From contig JAIDLO010000124.1 in the NCBI GenBank assembly GCA_029050995.1, positions 1 through 8,888 on the forward strand: 8,888 nt of DNA, read 5' to 3'. Position numbers and translations under genes: made by a program. This document shows, piece after piece, positions 1-5,412 of the stretch. Position 1 is the first letter of the stretch; the number at the start of each line of letters is the position of its first letter. The DNA is from Eubacterium sp. Lineage in GTDB: Bacteria > Bacillota > Clostridia > Oscillospirales > Acutalibacteraceae. The notes beneath the pieces are model-generated. The model made no database searches, was not told the origin of the DNA, and was given only the letters and a program-made list of their open reading frames with translations.

Positions 1-98
1 TTGAGATGGCAGCCTTGCTGACGCAAGGCAACAGTGAAAAATTCTAAATTCGCTTTAATACTGCATTTTGGCAGGTTTGGATTACTCTTTATTGCCTA
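1..98 (+). repeat. Partial copy A of a structured intergenic repeat (right end only)
   Basis: This stretch matches 757-854 at 95 of 98 positions without gaps and in the same orientation. The differences are at 21, 78 and 84. It holds the 3' half of the element's second arm, with the hairpin GCCTTGC-TGAC-GCAAGGC (12-29), and the right terminal inverted repeat (74-97). The rest lies upstream of the window. The difference at position 21 falls in the hairpin loop, leaving the stem intact. It ends just before the rnhA promoter, so rnhA sits between two direct copies 756 bases apart. Confidence 0.93.
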
Positions 99-102
99 CA
101 TA

Positions 103-131
103 TTGATTATTACCTGAATTAATGCTAAAAT
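103..131 (+). promoter_or_regulatory. Sigma-A-type promoter of rnhA
   Basis: A -35 box TTGATT (103-108) and a -10 box TAAAAT (126-131) are separated by 17 bases, with an extended -10 TGC at 123-125. Transcription would start near 138, just before the ribosome site GAAAGGTG (137-144), giving a very short leader. The promoter begins five bases after repeat copy A ends, so rnhA appears to be its own transcription unit. This is a motif match only. Confidence 0.65.
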
Positions 132-152
132 ATTCCGAAAGGTGATTAAAAA

Positions 153-587
153 ATGAAAAATGTTGATATATACACAGACGGTGCCTGCAGCGGAAATCCG
201 GGCAAAGGCGGCTGGGGTGCTGTTCTTGTTTACGGAAGCAAAGAAAAAGAAATAAGCGGTTCCGACGCAGATACAACAAACAACAGAATGGAGCTTACTG
301 CTGTTATTGAAGCGCTAAATGCTTTGAAAGAGCCATGTAATGTTACTTTAACAACCGATTCTAAATATGTTTGCGATGCCATAAATCAAGAATGGGTTTA
401 TTCCTGGAAGAAAAACAATTGGAAAAAGGCAGACAAAAAGCCTGCCCTTAATGTTGATTTATGGGAAAAGCTCTTGGAGCTTCTTGAAACGCACAATGTT
501 ACATTTGTTTGGGTAAGAGGTCACAACGGTCATCCATACAATGAAAGATGCGATACACTTGCTGTTAATGAATACCTAAGGCAATAA
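153..587 (+). CDS. rnhA: Ribonuclease HI
   Basis: This cytoplasmic enzyme cuts the RNA strand of RNA-DNA hybrids, for example in R-loops and at replication primers. The 144-residue length is close to the E. coli enzyme (155). The RNase H fold is complete. The acidic metal-binding residues are D9 in TDGACSGNPG, E47 in NRMELTA, D69 in TTDSKYV and D134 in NERCDTLA. The catalytic-loop histidine is H124 in VRGHNGH. The ATG start is supported by GAAAGGTG eight bases upstream and an extended -10 promoter. The last two codons (Arg, Gln) and the TAA stop lie inside the left terminal repeat of element copy B, so the extreme C-terminus may have been set by that element. There is no hybrid-binding domain, so this is type 1 (HI), not HII. 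Confidence 0.96.
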   Translation: MKNVDIYTDGACSGNPGKGGWGAVLVYGSKEKEISGSDADTTNNRMELTAVIEALNALKEPCNVTLTTDSKYVCDAINQEWVYSWKKNNWKKADKKPALNVDLWEKLLELLETHNVTFVWVRGHNGHPYNERCDTLAVNEYLRQ

Positions 588-853
588 AGAGAAATCCAAA
601 CCGTGGTTTAAATTGGCTGATTTGCCCTTACTCTGTGTTAAAAAGCCTCGGAATACGGAAAGTATTCCTGCGTTTTTGTGCCTTGATTAAGAACAAATCA
701 GCTCAATTTAAACTGCGCAGCACCAAAATGCTTGGAGTAAAGATGAATTTGGGATTTTGAGATGGCAGCCTTGCTGGCGCAAGGCAACAGTGAAAAATTC
801 TAAATTCGCTTTAATACTGCATTTTGGCAGGTTGGGATTTCTCTTTATTGCCT
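579..853 (+). repeat. Complete copy B of a structured, inverted-repeat-bounded element with a predicted three-way junction
   Basis: This fills the whole gap between the convergent rnhA and acyltransferase-like genes and has no convincing reading frame. The terminal inverted repeats 579-602 and 830-853 match at 23 of 24 positions. Inside are two arms. Arm 1 (606-713) is closed by 606-624 pairing with 694-713, 19 pairs with one bulged base (T703), and is capped by a terminator-like hairpin. Arm 2 (723-827) is closed by CCAAAATGC (723-731) with 819-827, then 745-758 with 794-807, then the hairpin GCCTTGC-TGGC-GCAAGGC (768-785). The unpaired junction segments are only 603-605, 714-722 and 828-829. 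It resembles a MITE by its ends and a structured RNA by its fold. No transposase is seen and I do not recognise the family. No clear target-site duplication is visible: the flanks are CCTA on the left and ATGC on the right. Confidence 0.88.
640..677. terminator. Bidirectional terminator-like hairpin inside repeat copy B
   Basis: The perfect stem GGAATAC / GTATTCC (650-656 with 662-668) has a GGAAA loop. It is flanked by A5 on the left (640-644) and T5 on the right (673-677). Read rightwards it is a stem followed by TGCGTTTTT, placed to end rnhA transcripts. Read leftwards it is a stem followed by CGAGGCTTTTT, placed to end acyltransferase-like transcripts. The stem is short and GC-poor, so strength is uncertain. 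Confidence 0.6.
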
Positions 854-1649
854 ATGCTTTAATGTATCCGATACCCAAACCAAGCTTTCCCCCATTTAAC
901 ATATATTCTTTAGCTGATTTTTGAAGAGATGTTTCCTGCTTGTAGCAGTTAACATCTTTTTCTTTTTTGCCGAAAATTCTTTCTATCGCCTGTTGATCTT
1001 CATCAACGGAATATGCAATATTAAATAAGGATTGAAATTTCAGAATATTGCTGTTTTCATCCATAAATGCTTTGTTTTTATCGTACAGAAGCCAGCTTTC
1101 ACAAAAGAAATATTCAAATTTGAATTTCGGAAAATACTGCTTAAAGAATGCTTTAGCCTGATTGATAGACTGAACACACGCATTATAATCCAGCTTTTCT
1201 CCCTGCGGTATATGAATATAAACTGCATTATCGCCGTATTTTATGGGAAGCTTTTTATAATTCAAAGTTGGATTCTTGCATTTAAAAAGCTGAAACTGCA
1301 ATCTTCCGATTTTGAAAAGCTCAAATGCCAAATGGTTTTTTATCCAGTTATATTGGTGTAGTCCCCTGTTGTCGTTATTTTCACACCATATTCTTATATC
1401 ATCCATAGTGTCAAAAAATATTTTATCATCAATTCCCTTTTCTCTGTACTTACCATAAGTAATGTCGGAAGCCATAATCGCACAGGCAAGCCTTGTTAAA
1501 TCATTTTTAGATTTCAGGCAGCCTGTTCTTTTTCTTGCATATTTCCTTGAAAGACGCAAAATACTGACCTCATTTTTATCAATGAGGTCAGTAACTTGCA
1601 TTTTGAGATTATTTTCTAAATTAAGCTTTTCTATAAGTTTTGTATACAT
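852..1649 (-). CDS. Acyltransferase-like protein (NAT_N / GNAT_C type)
   Basis: This 265-residue soluble protein has no signal peptide or membrane segment. I recognise the general pattern of clostridial proteins annotated as acyltransferase domain-containing, with a helical N-terminal half and a GNAT-like C-terminal half. The visible motifs are FKIGRLQFQ (112-120), HIPQG (146-150), an AKAFFKQYFP segment (165-174), ESWLL (184-188), SNILKFQ (200-206) and a Gly-rich end, GGKLGLGIGY (253-262). The acyl donor and acceptor are unknown. The ATG is supported by AAAGGA five bases upstream. The gene starts 20 bases after the stop of the membrane-protein gene on the same strand, so the two are probably one operon. 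Its TAG stop overlaps the right end of repeat copy B by two bases. The family call comes from remembered motifs, not from a search. Confidence 0.65.
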   Translation of the reverse strand: MYTKLIEKLNLENNLKMQVTDLIDKNEVSILRLSRKYARKRTGCLKSKNDLTRLACAIMASDITYGKYREKGIDDKIFFDTMDDIRIWCENNDNRGLHQYNWIKNHLAFELFKIGRLQFQLFKCKNPTLNYKKLPIKYGDNAVYIHIPQGEKLDYNACVQSINQAKAFFKQYFPKFKFEYFFCESWLLYDKNKAFMDENSNILKFQSLFNIAYSVDEDQQAIERIFGKKEKDVNCYKQETSLQKSAKEYMLNGGKLGLGIGYIKA

Positions 1650-1669
1650 AAAAATCCTTTACAGAAGAA

Positions 1670-2266
1670 TCAATTTTTACTTGATGTATTTTCGGAGGAT
1701 ACTGCTGTTTTTTCATATTTGCTGTGAAGACCGCTTGATATGATAAACTTTGGCTCATCGTGTTTGATTTCATATTGATCAAGCAGCGGAATAATTTCCT
1801 GTGAGAGCAGAACTTGGTCAGCTTCTTCATCCTGAATAACAAATTCCGTTTGAGCATCAAGATATTTAATCCTGCGTTCAAGCTCCGCTGTTCCCTCTAA
1901 CTCTTCGCCTTCAAAGAAAATATAAGTTCCTTTAACTGTGATAATTCCCTCATATCTGTTTTCAGGAATTTCAACATACACTTTCTTTGTTGTTGATTCC
2001 GTTGTTCTTTCATTTCTGTTTCCGATAACACCGCTGAAATAAAGACCGCAAATCAATCCAACAATAATTACAATTGTTAATATAATCCAAGGTGCTTTGC
2101 TCTTTTTCTTAACCTTTTTAAAACGATGACGAACAAGATTAGGCGCATTTCCCTCAGAATGCGTTACAACAGACATAGCATCCATATTCGTTGTTTCAAG
2201 GTAAGAAGCATCCGTTTCTTTATGTACAACAAGAGGGCTATCCAATTTTTCAAATTCTTCAGACAT
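1670..2266 (-). CDS. Single-pass membrane protein with a possible ExbD/TolR-like extracytoplasmic domain
   Basis: The function of this 198-residue protein is not recognised. It has an acidic, polar N-terminal region of about 48 residues, a strongly basic stretch (KKVKKKSK, about 50-57), and one hydrophobic segment (about 59-80). The positive charges on the N-terminal side predict a cytoplasmic N-terminus and an outside C-terminus. A Thr/Glu-rich linker (84-95) leads to a compact domain (about 96-180) with an alternating strand-helix pattern, then a Ser/Thr/Lys-rich tail. The pattern (VYVEIPEN, TYIFFEGEELEG, a helix, FVIQDEEAD, a helix, KFIISSG) resembles the ExbD/TolR periplasmic fold. This is a weak inference, and no ExbB/TolQ partner is in the window. 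AAGGGA lies eight bases before the ATG. A near-consensus promoter at 2300-2328 drives it, followed by the acyltransferase-like gene. Confidence 0.8.
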   Translation of the reverse strand: MSEEFEKLDSPLVVHKETDASYLETTNMDAMSVVTHSEGNAPNLVRHRFKKVKKKSKAPWIILTIVIIVGLICGLYFSGVIGNRNERTTESTTKKVYVEIPENRYEGIITVKGTYIFFEGEELEGTAELERRIKYLDAQTEFVIQDEEADQVLLSQEIIPLLDQYEIKHDEPKFIISSGLHSKYEKTAVSSENTSSKN

Positions 2267-2299
2267 AACAAAAATCCCTTAAATTCTTTTATTTTATGT

Positions 2300-2328
2300 A
2301 GTATATCATATTATTAAAATATTTTCAA
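2300..2328 (-). promoter_or_regulatory. Sigma-A promoter of the membrane-protein / acyltransferase operon
   Basis: On the minus strand, TTGAAA (2323-2328) is followed after 17 bases by TATACT (2300-2305), with an extended -10 TGA just upstream. Transcription would start around 2293, about 27 bases before the ATG. The -35 box faces the ROK kinase -35 box across seven bases. Confidence 0.75.
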
Positions 2329-2340
2329 TAATTCATTGAA
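2324..2340. promoter_or_regulatory. Inverted repeat spanning the two divergent -35 boxes
   Basis: TTCAAT-AATTC-ATTGAA is a 6-5-6 inverted repeat exactly between the divergent promoters, covering most of both -35 boxes. It could be an operator blocking both promoters, or simply two similar -35 boxes placed head to head. No regulator gene is adjacent. Confidence 0.35.
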
Positions 2341-2364
2341 TTTTGTAAATATTACTGCTATAAT
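2336..2364 (+). promoter_or_regulatory. Sigma-A promoter of the ROK kinase gene
   Basis: TTGAAT (2336-2341), a 17-base spacer and a perfect TATAAT (2359-2364), with extended -10 TGC at 2356-2358. This is the best promoter match in the window. The predicted start is near 2371. A leader of about 30 bases contains the ribosome site AGGAAGTG (2388-2395). Confidence 0.8.
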
Positions 2365-2400
2365 TTTAATAAAATAATAGTAGATACAGGAAGTGAACCT

Positions 2401-3282
2401 ATGAGAATTTTAGCTTTTGATATCGGCGGAACAAACATCAAATATGCCCTCTGCGATGAAAATTTTAAACTTTCAGATAAGCATTCTATACCAACTGACG
2501 CAAAACAAGGCGGTCAGTTCATCATAAACAAGGTAATAGAAATCATTGAAAGCTATGAAAATATAGACAGAGTTGCCATCAGCACAGCCGGTCAGGTTGA
2601 TTCCGAAAACGGTATAGTGGTTTATTCAACAGATAATATTCCGTATTATACAGGTATGATGGTTAAGAAAATTATTGAAAATAAAACAGGAACTCCTACT
2701 TATGTAGAAAATGATGTTAATGCTGCTGCAACGGGAGAAGCTCAATTCGGTTCTGCAATCGGCGCGTCTGATTTCATTTGTTTAACTTTCGGAACAGGTA
2801 TCGGCGGTGCAATCTATCTTAACAATAAATTATATAAAGGCTCCTCCTGCTCTGCCGGAGAATTCGGCCATATCATTACCCATGCAGGCGGAAGACCTTG
2901 CACCTGCGGCGGAGAGGGTTGCTTTGAGCAGTATGCTTCTGCTTCATCACTTGTTAAGGCAGTAAAAAAAGTTACAGGAAAAGATATGAACGGCTTTGAA
3001 ATATTCAAAGAGGAAAACTTCAGTAATCCTGAAATCCGCCATGTTATTGACAGCTGGATTGATGAAATCATAATCGGTCTGAAAAGCTTAATCAATATAT
3101 TTAATCCGTCCTTGATTGTTCTGGGCGGCGGCATTATGAATGAAAAATATATCATTGATTTGATAGACAGAAAGATTTACAAACAGCTTATGAACAGCTT
3201 TGGAAAGGTAAACATTGTAAATACTAAGCTCGGCAATGATGCAGGTCTTCTCGGCGCTGCTTACGAAGCTTCCAAAATCTGA
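2401..3282 (+). CDS. ROK-family sugar kinase (glucokinase-like)
   Basis: This cytoplasmic ATP-dependent kinase phosphorylates a hexose or amino sugar; the exact substrate cannot be read from the sequence. The 293 residues fit a ROK kinase without a DNA-binding domain, so it is an enzyme rather than a NagC/XylR-type repressor. Visible motifs are the N-terminal phosphate-binding loop DIGGTNIK (7-14), the catalytic aspartate D105 in ENDVNAAA, the second ATP loop FGTGIGGA (130-137), the sugar-binding SAGEFGH (151-157) and the zinc site formed by H157, C167, C169 and C174 in the ROK signature. LGGGI (241-245) closes the ATP site. The ATG follows AGGAAGTG and a strong promoter. It is monocistronic: a terminator follows 14 bases after the stop. 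Glucokinase, N-acetylmannosamine kinase or beta-glucoside kinase are all possible. Confidence 0.93.
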   Translation: MRILAFDIGGTNIKYALCDENFKLSDKHSIPTDAKQGGQFIINKVIEIIESYENIDRVAISTAGQVDSENGIVVYSTDNIPYYTGMMVKKIIENKTGTPTYVENDVNAAATGEAQFGSAIGASDFICLTFGTGIGGAIYLNNKLYKGSSCSAGEFGHIITHAGGRPCTCGGEGCFEQYASASSLVKAVKKVTGKDMNGFEIFKEENFSNPEIRHVIDSWIDEIIIGLKSLINIFNPSLIVLGGGIMNEKYIIDLIDRKIYKQLMNSFGKVNIVNTKLGNDAGLLGAAYEASKI

Positions 3283-3296
3283 ATTGCAAAAATTTA

Positions 3297-3321
3297 AGCA
3301 CCTCATATGAGGTGCTTTTTT
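3297..3321. terminator. Shared terminator between the converging ROK kinase and FliB-like genes
   Basis: AGCACCTC-ATAT-GAGGTGCT is a perfect 8-bp stem with a four-base loop (3297-3316), followed by T6 (3316-3321). It is a strong intrinsic terminator for the plus-strand kinase. On the minus strand the hairpin is followed by TAAATTTTT, a weaker terminator for the FliB-like gene. The last residues (His, Leu, Ile) and the stop of the FliB-like gene are encoded within the hairpin. Confidence 0.9.
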
Positions 3322-4262
3322 AATTCATCAACTGTAAGATTGATATTGTTTCTCAATTCAAATTTATAGCGTTCCATATTGATATCACTATGCTCTGTTT
3401 CCTTACTCCATAAATGAATTGTCCACGCATCATTTCCAAAATAAGCAGGTATCAAAACACCGATTACAGCCATTTTAACCTTTGATAATACATCAAAATC
3501 ATAAACAGCCGTTAAAAAATATCTGAAAAGAAAATACATAGCTATATTTTCGCAGATTTTATTTTCGGCAAATACAGGCTTTGAATTATGATTATTAACC
3601 TTTTCTACCCATTCATTATTGATTACTTCAGGATTGTTAAAAACATCAAAAAATTGGGTTTCTGAGCCGTTTTCTGTATAATTATCAAGTTCTTTTTGAA
3701 TATCCGCAGCAAAATCCAAAAGATTTATCAATCTCTGTTTTATATCTTTTTTCCTGTTATGTATAATTGAATACGCTTTTTTTCTGTAAGTAAGCAATTT
3801 AAAATACAGCTCTGCATCTATATCATTTAAGCTTGGAGGCAGAGCGTTTATTTCTGTATCAAAACTGAAATCCTCAGTTAAATTCCACATCATATCGCTT
3901 GCAACGGGGCAGGAAAAGGATATGCCCATTTCTCTTGTTCCGCCAAAATCATTTATGAAGCGCGGAAATGTTCTGCATGTGTATGGGGTATGCTCCCCGC
4001 CTATTGCGATATGCATATCACAGAGATTTTCACTATTCAAAAATGGGCATCTTTTTTTATCAGCAAGACGGAAAATGGTATTTCCGAACTCATCCTTATC
4101 AAGAACGCTGTCTATTCGCTCTCTCAAGCTGCCTGAAAGGGTTTTATAATAGGCAAGTGATTCTTCATCAGCATCTACTTCCCAGCCCTGACAGCAGCTG
4201 TCCGGACAAGCGCCTGCAATACATTCAAAATTTTTATAAAAAGACGGAGTAACAAGTTTCAT
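3303..4262 (-). CDS. FliB-like flagellin lysine N-methylase family protein (CxxxCC cluster)
   Basis: This 319-residue soluble protein belongs to the family usually annotated as flagellin lysine-N-methylase, related to the YkgJ CxxCxxCC proteins. The N-terminal 120 residues hold the conserved cysteines: C14, C19, C23 and C24 in CPDSCCQGW, C72 in RCPFL, C81 in LCDMH, C96 in YTCRTFPRF and C118 in SFSCP. Such cysteines are thought to bind metal or an iron-sulfur cluster. The remaining 200 residues are mostly helical and poorly conserved. No flagellar gene is in the window, so the methylase name is a family label and the real substrate is unknown. The ATG follows AAGAAGTG eight bases upstream. It lies downstream of the FemAB-type gene, but a hairpin separates them and I found no convincing promoter of its own. 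Confidence 0.8.
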   Translation of the reverse strand: MKLVTPSFYKNFECIAGACPDSCCQGWEVDADEESLAYYKTLSGSLRERIDSVLDKDEFGNTIFRLADKKRCPFLNSENLCDMHIAIGGEHTPYTCRTFPRFINDFGGTREMGISFSCPVASDMMWNLTEDFSFDTEINALPPSLNDIDAELYFKLLTYRKKAYSIIHNRKKDIKQRLINLLDFAADIQKELDNYTENGSETQFFDVFNNPEVINNEWVEKVNNHNSKPVFAENKICENIAMYFLFRYFLTAVYDFDVLSKVKMAVIGVLIPAYFGNDAWTIHLWSKETEHSDINMERYKFELRNNINLTVDELKKHLI

Positions 4263-4290
4263 AATTTTTTCACTTCTTTAATCAATATAA

Positions 4291-4313
4291 AAGGGAGATA
4301 TTAAATCTCCCTT
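4291..4313 (-). terminator. Hairpin between the FemAB-type and FliB-like genes
   Basis: AAGGGAGAT-ATTAA-ATCTCCCTT is a perfect 9-bp stem with a five-base loop. It starts just after the FemAB-type stop on the minus strand and is followed by TTTTAT, so it should end or reduce transcription from the cell-wall cluster. The T-tract is short, so read-through into the FliB-like gene is plausible. Confidence 0.7.
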
Positions 4314-4319
4314 AAATTT

Positions 4320-5354
4320 TTAGCCCTTTAATTTTTTCTTTATAGAATAAAGTGTTTTATAGCATTTCTCGCTGGTATTGAAAAGCTTATTCATAAACGG
4401 ATCGTAAACAATATAAAGCTCATTTACAAATTCAACAAATTCGGGATTAAAGCCTTTTTTAAATCTGTAAACACCGTATTGTGGATCATTCTCATCCTTA
4501 AATCCGGAAACACCTCTGAAATCATAAACCTCACAGCCGCTTTCAAGTCCCCATTTCATCATTTCAAACTGAAGCTGATAATTCGGCATTAAGTTTCTGT
4601 ATTCATTAGAGCTTCCGCCGTAAAGATACCATACCTTGTTTCCGTATTTGATAGGCATAACGGCTGCAATCGGATTACCCTCATACTCAGCAACAATGAT
4701 TCTTGCATGATCTTCGCCCATACAATCATAAATCTTTTCAAAATAAGAAATCGGACGGATAAAGAAATCATCCCTTGAGCCGGTTTCCTTCATTATTTTA
4801 TAGAAGGTTTCCATATCGGCTTTAGTTCCAACTCTTGTTGTTACACCTTTTCTTTTTGAAAGCCTTAAATTATATCTTGTTTTTGAATTAAATGAAGCGA
4901 TAAGCTCCTCTTCATTTTTGTTTGCAATATCAAGTCTGAATACATATTTGGGCTGAACAACCTGATCAATGCTTTCAATATTTTCTTTCATCTGATATCC
5001 AAGCTCTTTAACAATTGACTTGAATTCTTCATCTGAAACAGAAATATCCGGATCCATTCTGAAAATGAAAGCTTTATACTTTTTAGCTACTTCTGCTGCC
5101 TTTTCAGTAAGCTTTTTAAGAGTATCCTTATCATGCTCATCACAAACAAAGCCTCTTGGCGCATACATAATATATCTGTTGAAAATCGGTACTTTTCTTA
5201 AAAGAACAAGCATAGCACCCTTAATTTCTCCGTTTTCTTCAACAACAAGCATTTCATTTTCCCAATTAGACTTAACCTCTGCCCATTCGGGAGACTGCAG
5301 AAAATGTGATTTTTTATTTGTTTCCAAAAACGCTTTTAATTTATTATCTTCCAT
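4320..5354 (-). CDS. FemAB-family peptidoglycan-bridge aminoacyltransferase (FemX/MurM type)
   Basis: FemAB enzymes transfer an amino acid from aminoacyl-tRNA to the stem-peptide side chain of a cell-wall precursor (lipid II or UDP-MurNAc-pentapeptide), building the interpeptide bridge at the inner face of the membrane. The 344 residues fit the compact FemX form of two GNAT-like domains. I see no clear long coiled-coil insertion like that of FemA. Visible motifs are FLQSPEWAEVK (18-28), FRMDPD (98-103), the SFNSKTRYNLRLSKRKGV block (154-171), AAVMPIKYGNKVWYLYGG (230-247), YDFRGV (277-282) and YRFKKGF (296-302). There is no signal peptide. The amino acid added cannot be told from the sequence. 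The ATG follows GAGGT seven bases upstream. It lies just downstream of alr and may share its transcript or use the promoter at 5385-5412. Confidence 0.9.
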   Translation of the reverse strand: MEDNKLKAFLETNKKSHFLQSPEWAEVKSNWENEMLVVEENGEIKGAMLVLLRKVPIFNRYIMYAPRGFVCDEHDKDTLKKLTEKAAEVAKKYKAFIFRMDPDISVSDEEFKSIVKELGYQMKENIESIDQVVQPKYVFRLDIANKNEEELIASFNSKTRYNLRLSKRKGVTTRVGTKADMETFYKIMKETGSRDDFFIRPISYFEKIYDCMGEDHARIIVAEYEGNPIAAVMPIKYGNKVWYLYGGSSNEYRNLMPNYQLQFEMMKWGLESGCEVYDFRGVSGFKDENDPQYGVYRFKKGFNPEFVEFVNELYIVYDPFMNKLFNTSEKCYKTLYSIKKKLKG

Positions 5355-5384
5355 ATTTTTTACCTCAAAATATATTCTATAATT

Positions 5385-5412
5385 AATATATCATATTATT
5401 ATAAAATTACAA
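5385..5412 (-). promoter_or_regulatory. Candidate internal promoter for the FemAB-type gene
   Basis: On the minus strand, TTGTAA (5407-5412, overlapping the alr stop codon) is followed after 16 bases by TATATT (5385-5390), with an extended -10 TGA. The predicted start is near 5378, about 24 bases before the ATG. The -10 region and its upstream AT-rich spacer share 14 identical bases with the promoter at 2300-2328. The region is very AT-rich, so a chance match is possible. Confidence 0.5.

Noticed and set aside
82..279. Minus-strand frame of 65 codons across the rnhA promoter and 5' end
   Set aside because: It overlaps a clear promoter and gene, and its Phe/Arg/Cys-rich product looks like an antisense shadow.
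571..861. Target-site duplication flanking repeat copy B
   Set aside because: The flanks (CCTA before, ATGC after) do not form a direct repeat, so recent transposition cannot be shown.
1032..1361. Plus-strand frame of 109 codons opposite the acyltransferase-like gene
   Set aside because: It is the complement of a better-supported gene, lacks a ribosome site, and its translation has no recognisable domain.
2401..3282. ROK protein as a NagC/XylR-type repressor
   Set aside because: It starts directly with the ATP-binding loop and has no N-terminal helix-turn-helix domain.
4263..4290. A promoter for the FliB-like gene between the hairpin and its start
   Set aside because: A TATATT-like string is present, but there is no acceptable -35 box at the right spacing and the hairpin occupies that position.
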